The notes under the pieces were generated by a model. The model was given only the letters and a program-made list of their open reading frames with translations. It was not told the DNA's origin and made no database searches. A stretch of DNA of 12,521 nt from positions 1 through 12,521 of the forward strand of contig DASPJL010000059.1 of NCBI GenBank assembly GCA_035628645.1, written 5' to 3'. This stretch comes from DASPJL01 sp035628645. GTDB lineage: Bacteria > Bacteroidota > Bacteroidia > Cytophagales > Cyclobacteriaceae. This document shows, in pieces, positions 6,478 to 12,521 of this stretch; within the stretch, counting starts at the first letter, position 1, and each line of letters begins with the position of its first letter. A program made the position numbers and the translations under genes.

Positions 6478-7203
6478 ATGAGGGCACAACCAGGAGTTTC
6501 TTGCATAATTCCCTTCTATAATGAAGGGCTTAGGCTATTTTCTATTCTTAATGTTGTAACAGAGCTTGACTCAGTTTCTCAGATAATTTGCATTGACGAT
6601 GGCAGCACCGATGACACCTCCCGATTGATAAAAGCTAAATGGCCGGAAATCGAAGTGCTACGGCTCGAAGAAAATGAAGGAAAGTCCCAGGCAGTAAAAC
6701 ATGGTCTCAAGCTGGTTAAAAATGAGGTTATACTTTTATTGGATGCCGACTTACAAGACATAAACAAAATAGAGCTCGAAAATGCCATTCTCCCCATGTT
6801 GCTTAATCCGCACATTGATATGATAATCCTGAGAAGAGTAAATGCTGCGTGGTTTGTAAAGATTGACCGTGCAGATATTCTTTTATCCGGCGAAAGAATT
6901 ATAAAGAAAAAAGACCTTGATGAAATCTTTAAAAACCAAGTAAATGGCTATCAGTTGGAAATTGCAATAAATACCTATATGCAGCAAGGCAACAAAAATG
7001 TGCAATGGACAGCATGGTCCGCCAGAAACACCTATAAGACAAAGAAGTGTGGGTTGATTTATGGCATAATTAAAGAAATCCAGATGTTTATAAGCATCTT
7101 TTCTTATGCAGGAATTTCCAATTTTTTCAAACAGTTCACTTCCTTTGCAAAAAAGGAACTGGAAGTAGAGCCGTTAAGATCTACCTATATTCGTCAAAAA
7201 TAA
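6478..7203 (+). CDS. Family 2 glycosyltransferase
   Basis: This is a GT-A fold enzyme that would transfer a sugar from a nucleotide-sugar donor. The 241-residue protein opens with VSCIIPFYNEG (7-17), then IICIDDGSTDDTSRL (36-50), the nucleotide-binding part of the fold. The metal-binding DxD lies in LLLDADLQD (86-94, D89-A-D91). A later NGYQLEIAINTYMQQ (156-170) sits where acceptor-side acidic residues are usual in this family (E161). The C-terminal hydrophobic stretch LIYGIIKEIQMFISIFSYAGI may touch the membrane but is weak for a true helix pair. Compared with dolichyl-phosphate mannosyltransferase-like GT2 enzymes it is short. Substrate cannot be read; cell-envelope polysaccharide or glycolipid is a guess. 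It follows the small hydrophilic gene by 14 bp. Confidence 0.85.
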   Translation: MRAQPGVSCIIPFYNEGLRLFSILNVVTELDSVSQIICIDDGSTDDTSRLIKAKWPEIEVLRLEENEGKSQAVKHGLKLVKNEVILLLDADLQDINKIELENAILPMLLNPHIDMIILRRVNAAWFVKIDRADILLSGERIIKKKDLDEIFKNQVNGYQLEIAINTYMQQGNKNVQWTAWSARNTYKTKKCGLIYGIIKEIQMFISIFSYAGISNFFKQFTSFAKKELEVEPLRSTYIRQK

Positions 7204-7355
7204 ATACATCACTTTACTAATCAGGAGAAAACAGTCTAAATTAATAAACGCCTTATTCTTTATAATTTTTTTAAAAAAGCATATCTTAGTAGCTTTATAA
7301 CTTCCACCAACGCCACTTAAAAAAACAAATCATTAATCGATAAAAACGTGATTAA

Positions 7356-7363
7356 TAGCTTTG
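7356..7363 (+). promoter_or_regulatory. Candidate -7 box for the haloperoxidase-like gene
   Basis: TAGCTTTG is an exact TAnnTTTG match in the 249-bp gap after the glycosyltransferase. It would give a leader of about 83 nt. No clear -33 element is present. The rest of the gap (7204-7452) is AT-rich and shows no hairpin or repeat of note. Confidence 0.35.
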
Positions 7364-7452
7364 TATTAGTCTTAAATCCTAATTACCCCCTATGAAAACC
7401 TGGTATCAGGAAGGCGGACTAAAATATTTATTCTGAAAATAAACTTTATGAA

Positions 7453-8850
7453 ATGAAAAAACCATTATCCTTATTTCTCCCAATTTTATTGATTGCATTT
7501 TTTTTCAGTTGTAATAAAACAACGAAGAAGGACTACAAAGCGGAAGCTGCCAACCCTGATTTACTGCATGAGTGCACGGACCAGCTCAATGATGTAATTA
7601 TTTTTGATGTATTTAAACCGCCGGTAGCGACCAGAATATTTGTTTATGCTAATTTAGCCGCATACGAAACATTAAGACATGATTATCCTGCCTATGGCAC
7701 CCTTGCCAGCAAAATCAATGCCTTTGAAGCCGTTCCTGCACCAGATAAAGACCTTGAATATTGTTTACCGCTTGCCAGTCTTAAAGCATACGCTCACGTA
7801 GGCAGAGCTTTGACTTTTTCAGCGGAAATGTGGGATAATTTCGAAAAGGACTTCTTCAAAAAATTCAAAGAAATGGGAGTGCCGGATGATGTTTATAAAA
7901 GATCATTAGAATATGGTGATAAAGTAGCAAAACATGTCCTGGACTACTCCAGTACGGATGGCTATAAGACTACACGGGGTTCAAGACATACTTTAGGAGA
8001 AATAGCGGGTAGTTGGGTTCCAACGCCACCTAATTATGCTGAAGCTTGTGAACCAAAATGGAACAATATAAGGACTTTTACACTAGATTCTTGTACTCAG
8101 TTCTCTGCTCCAGATCCTGCACCTTTTGATTTAAGTCCCAACAGCGAGTTTTATAAACTTACAAAAGAAGTTTATGACTATGGGCAAAACTTAACCGACG
8201 AACAAAGAGAGATTGCCTATTTCTGGGATGATAATCCTATGGTAACCAATATAAAAGGTCATATAGCATTCGCGGAGAAAAAAATGTCTCCTACATGCCA
8301 TTGGATTGCTATTACAAAGACGATATCTAAAGAAAAGAAGCAGGAAGTCATGAAAGCGCTGGAAACTTATACTTTAACAAGTATTGCTTTAAATGATGCT
8401 TTTATCGGATGCTGGGACTCTAAATTTAAAACAGATAGAATCAGACCGGTCTCCGTTATTAATCAAATCTTTGACAACAAGTGGCTGCCTTTCCTTGAAA
8501 CGCCTCCCTTTCCAGAATATACCAGTGGACATAGTTCCATTTCCGCAGCAGCAGGCATAATATTGACTCATGTTTTCGGAGATAACGTTGCTTTCATCGA
8601 TTCAACAGAATATAAGTATGGCCACGGTGTCAGAAAATTCGAATCTTTTAAACAAGCTTATTGGGAGGTTTCCATGAGTAGAGTATATGGAGGAATTCAT
8701 TATAGAGACGGAGTAGAACAAGGTACTTATCAGGGAGAAAAGATTGGCGAATGGGTATGGAAAACATTAAAAGATCCTTTGTCCAGTCCACAAAATATAG
8801 TAGAGGCTGAAACTGAAGCTACCCCTACTTTAAAAAGTTCTACAAACTAA
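7453..8850 (+). CDS. Vanadium-dependent haloperoxidase / PAP2-superfamily lipoprotein
   Basis: The 465-residue protein starts with a lipoprotein signal: a hydrophobic run ending in IAFFFSC, with Cys20 the lipidated residue, so it is anchored at the periplasmic or outer face of the envelope. The vanadate/phosphate site is complete: K324-x6-R331-P332 (KFKTDRIRP), YTSGHSS with S358-G359-H360 (usually PSGH), and SRVYGGIH with R410 and H416. Length, the EYTSGHSSISAA form and GGIHYRDG fit the bacterial vanadium haloperoxidase-like branch of PAP2 proteins. Such enzymes oxidise halides with peroxide or act as acid phosphatases; sequence alone cannot separate these. The C-terminal tail (about 445-465, rich in E, T and S) is outside the fold. 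It is monocistronic, with its own terminator and a candidate promoter. No strong Shine-Dalgarno is seen. Confidence 0.88.
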   Translation: MKKPLSLFLPILLIAFFFSCNKTTKKDYKAEAANPDLLHECTDQLNDVIIFDVFKPPVATRIFVYANLAAYETLRHDYPAYGTLASKINAFEAVPAPDKDLEYCLPLASLKAYAHVGRALTFSAEMWDNFEKDFFKKFKEMGVPDDVYKRSLEYGDKVAKHVLDYSSTDGYKTTRGSRHTLGEIAGSWVPTPPNYAEACEPKWNNIRTFTLDSCTQFSAPDPAPFDLSPNSEFYKLTKEVYDYGQNLTDEQREIAYFWDDNPMVTNIKGHIAFAEKKMSPTCHWIAITKTISKEKKQEVMKALETYTLTSIALNDAFIGCWDSKFKTDRIRPVSVINQIFDNKWLPFLETPPFPEYTSGHSSISAAAGIILTHVFGDNVAFIDSTEYKYGHGVRKFESFKQAYWEVSMSRVYGGIHYRDGVEQGTYQGEKIGEWVWKTLKDPLSSPQNIVEAETEATPTLKSSTN

Positions 8851-8868
8851 ATTCAAATTATTCTCATC

Positions 8869-8898
8869 AAAAGGCCGACATTCTGTTGGCTTTTTTTT
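8869..8898 (+). terminator. Intrinsic terminator after the haloperoxidase-like gene, possibly two-way
   Basis: GCCGAC (8874-8879) pairs with GTTGGC (8885-8890; one G-T pair), with flanking A and T runs and eight T's at 8891-8898. On the minus strand the hairpin is followed by a shorter CTTTTG, so it may also stop the convergent PagL-like transcript ending at 8927. Confidence 0.8.
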
Positions 8899-8926
8899 GA
8901 ATTTCTGGTCAACTCCTCCAGTATGA

Positions 8927-10045
8927 CTAGAATCTAATCCCAGCTACCCATTCCATATAGTCAGCCGTACCTGTATATACTTTTACTATTGACCCCAGAA
9001 AGAAATCTTTGGTTATATGATACTTGATACCATATTTCTGATAAAAATTACTCTCAAACCGGTGAGGCTGATAAACGAATAAACCGCCCTGAACAAGTAC
9101 GCCTATTCTTCCTATAAATAATTCTTGCCCAAGTGTGAGTGCAAGCTGACGATAGTCTACTTTGGTCTCATCATAAGGAAGCCCTTTTTTTACATATTCA
9201 TAATAAAGTGACTTATTGTAAAAGGCATCTATTCCTAAAAGAATGGAGTTGTATTTCGTCACCGGCTTGTCATAATAAAGAGAAATCGTAAAAATTTTAT
9301 GAATGTCATCGATCTGCAATACTTTTTTCAAAGCCAGGCCATAAGAAACCGTCAGGTGGCCCGCTTTATCCAGCAATTTCAAAGTATCCTTTTTATAATT
9401 CACCTCAGGCTTTTTAGGTAAATAAGTCATCCCGATTCCAACCAGTGGAAAGTTCATACCATTATTGGGGATACCCAATGTAGCGTTTGAAAAATGTTTA
9501 AATGAAAAAGAGGCATTTAAAATAACCTTCTCAGTTAAATTATAATCATACCTTAAACTTCCCTGAAGAGCATAACTTATATCCGTACTTATGGCCTTGT
9601 TAAAAGGGTTGTTTTCCGCGTGAAATTTATGTGTGGAATAAACCAAACCGATCCCTGTAGTGAGCCAGATATTCCTTTTTTCAGATCTGAACAAATTAAA
9701 TTCATAAGACCCCGTAGCTGAATAGGCTTCTCCATATTCTCTGGGGATTCCATAGTTATAATAACTTAACGAAAAAGTAGTAGAAGGATAATTATAAATC
9801 TTTTCCCACCTTTTTTTCCCTATTGAGTGTTTTCTTAAGGATAGATCAATGCTATAAGGATTTGTAAAAATGATGACCGGGTCAGTTTCCTTATAACCCA
9901 AAAGAGCGCCATAGTGTATCGAACCGGAATAAGAGAAATAATTTTTATCCCTGGAAGTATCCACCTGTGCCGATAGGGAAAGAGCTGAAATAAAAATAAA
10001 TGCGGAAACTAAAAAGACAATCTTTACAGACAATAAAACCTTCAA
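8927..10045 (-). CDS. PagL-like acyloxyacyl hydrolase / lipid A 3-O-deacylase candidate (outer-membrane barrel)
   Basis: The 372-residue protein has a signal peptide (hydrophobic about 4-25, probable cleavage in LSLSAQVD) and many amphipathic strands ending in AGIRF, so it is an outer-membrane barrel. KHFSNATLGIPNNGMNFPLVGIG (183-205) matches the PagL-type motif, in which His and Ser (H184, S186 here) act in removing an acyl chain from lipid A, followed by Asn/Gly-rich sequence. The usual downstream Glu is not obvious at the expected place. The protein is about twice the length of classical PagL, with a second barrel-like half (about 225-372), as in longer Bacteroidota members. The start is TTG: the frame is open upstream to 10075 but holds no ATG, and TTG gives a proper signal peptide. 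It is 10 bp downstream of the BtuF-like gene and likely co-transcribed. Confidence 0.72.
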   Translation of the reverse strand: MKVLLSVKIVFLVSAFIFISALSLSAQVDTSRDKNYFSYSGSIHYGALLGYKETDPVIIFTNPYSIDLSLRKHSIGKKRWEKIYNYPSTTFSLSYYNYGIPREYGEAYSATGSYEFNLFRSEKRNIWLTTGIGLVYSTHKFHAENNPFNKAISTDISYALQGSLRYDYNLTEKVILNASFSFKHFSNATLGIPNNGMNFPLVGIGMTYLPKKPEVNYKKDTLKLLDKAGHLTVSYGLALKKVLQIDDIHKIFTISLYYDKPVTKYNSILLGIDAFYNKSLYYEYVKKGLPYDETKVDYRQLALTLGQELFIGRIGVLVQGGLFVYQPHRFESNFYQKYGIKYHITKDFFLGSIVKVYTGTADYMEWVAGIRF

Positions 10046-10055
10046 CGTATAAGTG

Positions 10056-10820
10056 TTACTTTTGAAATTCAGAATTTAGGTTGTGAAAATAGCTTACTGC
10101 TTTCAATAATCTGCTACCGTACCAGGAAAATATTTCTCCATCGACCAATTTAATCTTCTGTTCGGGGCTAACTTCCGTAAATTCTTTTATATGTTTTTCT
10201 TTAAAAGGATACGGTTCGCTGGATAGAAAAATAAAATCAGGAGAGGTTATTTTTAAATCTTCAAAAGTAACTACAGGATATCGTGAAAGGTGTTCAAACG
10301 CATTTTCAAATCCCGCGGCTTTTAACATTTCATGGATAAAAGTATTTTTTCCAGCAACCATTATCGGATCCTTCCAAATAATGTAAGCGACCTTTCCATT
10401 TGTATCGGATGAAATTTCTTTAAACGACTTTTCAATTTTTGTTTTGATTTCTCTTGCCTTGGCAACTCTTCCGGTAATCGCTCCTACCTTTAACATCATT
10501 TCATAAGCATCGGGAAGGGTATAAATATCACTCATCCACACAGGATATTTCTCCGACAGAGCTTTTATCCCTTCTTCATAATTTTCTTCCTTGTTTCCTA
10601 TAATCAGGTCGGGATTCAATGCCTCTATTCTGGCAAAGTTAAATTTTTTGGTCCCTCCTATTTTAGTTACGGATTTAACACTTTCTATAGGATGAACACA
10701 AAACTTGGTAATGCCAACTACCTCAGGTCCTAAACCCAGGTCAAATAATAACTCTGTTTGTGAAGGCACCAAAGAGATTATTCTTTTAGGGGGAAAAGAG
10801 AAACGAATCTCCCTTCCCAT
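10056..10820 (-). CDS. BtuF-like helical-backbone substrate-binding protein
   Basis: This family of ABC-transporter binding proteins captures vitamin B12, haem or iron-siderophore. The 254 residues begin PPKRIISLVPSQTELLFDLG (10-29), the family's signature first strand and helix. GVGITKFCVHP-type sequence (VVGITKFCVHP, 34-44), IGGTKKFNFARIEALNPDLIIG (54-75) and a late region, FLSSEPYPFKEKHIKEF, follow in the usual order. There is no signal peptide or lipobox in any frame extension, so as read it is cytoplasmic, as in some Bacteroidota members. No permease or ATPase is in the window. Family similarity seems to extend upstream of this ATG: the in-frame codons before it read ISFQTAVDQ, giving a typical DQMGREI start, with no ATG/GTG/TTG between there and the stop at 10881-10883. 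The true start may be the ATT at 10847. Confidence 0.85.
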   Translation of the reverse strand: MGREIRFSFPPKRIISLVPSQTELLFDLGLGPEVVGITKFCVHPIESVKSVTKIGGTKKFNFARIEALNPDLIIGNKEENYEEGIKALSEKYPVWMSDIYTLPDAYEMMLKVGAITGRVAKAREIKTKIEKSFKEISSDTNGKVAYIIWKDPIMVAGKNTFIHEMLKAAGFENAFEHLSRYPVVTFEDLKITSPDFIFLSSEPYPFKEKHIKEFTEVSPEQKIKLVDGEIFSWYGSRLLKAVSYFHNLNSEFQK

Positions 10821-10826
10821 TTGGTC

Positions 10827-10926
10827 AACTGCAGTTTGAAATGAAATATTTTTAAATTTTACTAGTATCCACTCATTAATTTATCCACCTATTTTTACCT
10901 AACTTCCATCTTCCCACTTCCCTCTT
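10827..10926 (-). other. Gap between the M42 peptidase and BtuF-like genes with short purine-rich repeats
   Basis: Just after the peptidase stop the minus strand is nearly all purine, with degenerate 6-8-nt units (GGGAAGT, GGGAAGAT, GGAAGTTA; plus-strand 10900-10926). The part nearer the BtuF-like gene is AT-rich and, in frame, probably codes its first residues. No clear promoter or terminator is seen. Confidence 0.4.
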
Positions 10927-11997
10927 CTACTTCACATACCTAAAATCGTATTTCGCAGGCAATTGCACTAAAAATTCATAGATCAGGTTTATCACATTCG
11001 CCACATCATCTTTATGTACACTTTCCACGGTGGTATGCATATAACGTAGTGGTAAAGAAATTAAAGCAGATGCTACCCCGGCATTGGAATAGGCAAAAGC
11101 ATCGGTGTCGGTACCTGTAGCCCTTGTGGCAGCAGCGCGTTGAAAAGGAATTTTTTGTTTTTCGGCTACATCGATAATCATATTTAACACATTGTTATGT
11201 ACTGCAGGACCATAAGTTAAAGTAGGTCCTTTTCCTGCCCTTATATCGCCATTTTGCTGCTTGTTGTACATTGGAGAGGAGGTTTCCTGGCATACATCCG
11301 TAATAATTGCCAAATCAGGCTTTATGTGATGGGCAATCATCTCTGCGCCCCTCAAACCAATTTCTTCCTGAACTGCATTAACGATATATAATCCGAATGG
11401 AAGCTTTATTTTATTTTCGGAAAGTCTTCTGGCTACCTCGGCAATCATATACCCCCCAATCCTGTTGTCAAGCGCCCTTCCGACATAAAACCTGTCATTG
11501 AGAATCATAAATTCATCTTCGAAAGTAATGACACAGCCGACATGAATTCCAAGTTTTTCCACTTCCTCCCGGGAACTACAACCACAATCGAGGAATATAT
11601 TTTTCATTGTGGGGGCTTCTTCTTTGTCAGGCGTGCGGATATGTATAGCAGGCCAGCCAAATACACCTTTAACAATCCCTTTCTTCGTATGAATATTTAC
11701 TCTTTTGGAAGGAGCAATCTGGTGATCCGATCCACCGTTCTTTCTCAAATAAATAAAACCTTCCTCCGTAATATAGTTTACAAACCAGGCAATCTCATCC
11801 GCATGTGCTTCAATCACGACTTTATATTCTGCTTCAGGATTAATAATCCCGACAACTGAACCATACACATCAGAATAATAATTATCAATGTAAGGCCTTA
11901 TATAATCCAACCACATTCTTTGCCCTGATTCTTCAAATCCTGTAGGAGAGGCGTTGTTAATGTATTTTGTTAAAAATTCCAAAGCTTTTTCACTCAT
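10927..11997 (-). CDS. M42-family metallo-aminopeptidase
   Basis: These cytoplasmic dimetal (usually Zn or Co) peptidases form large tetrahedral complexes and trim N-terminal residues from peptides. All metal and catalytic residues are visible: H65 and D67 in EAHADEI, D177 in ALDNRIGG, the E211/E212 pair in VQEEIGLRG, D234 in ITDV, and H321 in MHTTVESV. The 356-residue length is normal for the family, and an inserted PDZ-like domain lies at about 75-165, as usual. There is no signal peptide. Specificity (glutamyl, leucyl or general) cannot be read. The ATG start is certain from the N-terminal match; GGAAGT precedes it closely. It lies 62 bp downstream of the carboxylase gene on the same strand, with no terminator between, so possibly co-transcribed. 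Confidence 0.95.
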   Translation of the reverse strand: MSEKALEFLTKYINNASPTGFEESGQRMWLDYIRPYIDNYYSDVYGSVVGIINPEAEYKVVIEAHADEIAWFVNYITEEGFIYLRKNGGSDHQIAPSKRVNIHTKKGIVKGVFGWPAIHIRTPDKEEAPTMKNIFLDCGCSSREEVEKLGIHVGCVITFEDEFMILNDRFYVGRALDNRIGGYMIAEVARRLSENKIKLPFGLYIVNAVQEEIGLRGAEMIAHHIKPDLAIITDVCQETSSPMYNKQQNGDIRAGKGPTLTYGPAVHNNVLNMIIDVAEKQKIPFQRAAATRATGTDTDAFAYSNAGVASALISLPLRYMHTTVESVHKDDVANVINLIYEFLVQLPAKYDFRYVK

Positions 11998-12059
11998 ACT
12001 TCCAATTATCTAATATCCAATTTTCTTATATCTTACATTTATATTTACAGTCTTATCTT

Positions 12060-12521
12060 TTACAAAGGAATATTCCCATGTTTCTTCTTTGGCAGAGTTG
12101 CGACCTTGTTTTCCAGCATTTCATAGGCTGAAATTAATTTTTTCCGGGTTTCATTCGGCATTATTACCTCATCAATAAATCCCCTGTGCGCAGCCCTGTA
12201 TGGGTTAGCAAACTTATCTGTGTACTCCTGTATCTTTTCCTGTAATTTTGCTTCCGGATTCGTTGACTCAGCTATTTCCTTCCTGAAAATTATTTCCGCT
12301 GCGCCTTGAGCTCCCATAACAGCAATTTCCGCCGTTGGCCAGGCATAATTCAAATCTGCTCCTATATGTTTAGAGTTCATTACATCATAGGCTCCCCCAT
12401 AGGCTTTTCTGGTAATAACCGTTACTCTGGGGACTGTGGCTTCGCAGAAAGCATACAAAAGTTTTGCACCATTCGTGATTATCGCATTCCACTCCTGGTC
12501 CGTTCCTGGTAAAAATCCCGG
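12060..12521 (-). CDS. Acyl-CoA carboxylase carboxyltransferase (beta) subunit, C-terminal part, cut by the window edge
   Basis: The visible 153 residues are the end of a protein of about 510. The frame is open through the right edge, and the first visible residues are PGFLPGTDQEW. ITRKAYGGAYDVMNSK (36-51 of the fragment) holds the glycine pair that forms the oxyanion hole for the acyl-CoA carbonyl. WPTAEIAVMGAQGAAEIIF and PYRAAHRGFIDEVI follow in the usual order, and the end (NIPL) is intact. The combination matches propionyl-CoA/methylmalonyl-CoA carboxyltransferases (PccB-like), which pass the biotin-bound carboxyl group to propionyl-CoA in the cytoplasm. Acetyl-CoA specificity cannot be ruled out from this part. 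The start and biotin-carrier-facing N-terminal half are outside the window. The M42 peptidase gene follows 62 bp downstream. Confidence 0.95.
   Translation of the reverse strand, partial: PGFLPGTDQEWNAIITNGAKLLYAFCEATVPRVTVITRKAYGGAYDVMNSKHIGADLNYAWPTAEIAVMGAQGAAEIIFRKEIAESTNPEAKLQEKIQEYTDKFANPYRAAHRGFIDEVIMPNETRKKLISAYEMLENKVATLPKKKHGNIPL

Noticed and set aside
7260..7285. T-run/A-run palindrome as a terminator of the glycosyltransferase
   Set aside because: The stem is pure A-T with no GC core or loop, so it is too weak to call.
12306..12512. A 68-codon plus-strand open frame at the right end
   Set aside because: It lies antisense to the clearly recognised carboxyltransferase subunit.

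Overview
The window looks like an AT-rich chromosomal segment of a member of the Bacteroidota. The signs are outer-membrane barrel proteins ending in aromatic residues, few Shine-Dalgarno sequences, several TAnnTTTG-type -7 boxes, and typical Bacteroidota forms of sigma-54, AsnRS, an M42 peptidase and an acyl-CoA carboxylase. The genus cannot be fixed by eye; a Cytophagia-like organism is a guess.

Left end (1-1290). Positions 1-881 are the trailer end of a CRISPR array. It has 13 repeats of 30 nt (the first is cut by the window edge, one carries a 1-nt insertion), a broken 14th repeat, and 13 spacers of 34-38 nt. The repeats end in ATTGAAAT and decay to the right, so the leader, and probably any cas genes, lie to the left of the window. 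No cas gene is visible here. The broken last repeat runs straight into the C-terminal stub of an IS66-like transposase (about 862-1053). A minus-strand tRNA-Arg(ACG) with its own terminator follows at 1151-1277. This whole end looks like accessory DNA against a tRNA gene.

Middle (1465-7203). A small outer-membrane barrel protein is followed by a terminator. On the minus strand, rpoN (sigma-54) is translationally coupled (TAGTG) to a seven-helix PAP2-like membrane protein. asnS runs divergently from rpoN and ends in a perfect 13-bp terminator hairpin. A short hydrophilic unknown protein and a family 2 glycosyltransferase then form a probable two-gene operon.

Right part (7453-12521). A vanadium-haloperoxidase/PAP2-fold lipoprotein ends at a terminator facing the next genes. 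On the minus strand, reading right to left, come the C-terminal part of an acyl-CoA carboxylase beta subunit (cut by the window edge), an M42 metallo-aminopeptidase, a BtuF-like helical-backbone binding protein and a PagL-like outer-membrane lipid A deacylase candidate. The last two are 10 bp apart and probably co-transcribed.

Most of the window is ordinary housekeeping and envelope genes. The most interesting part is the left end: the CRISPR array, its older spacers that all end in AG, and its fusion to a transposase fragment. I see no convincing new multi-gene system.
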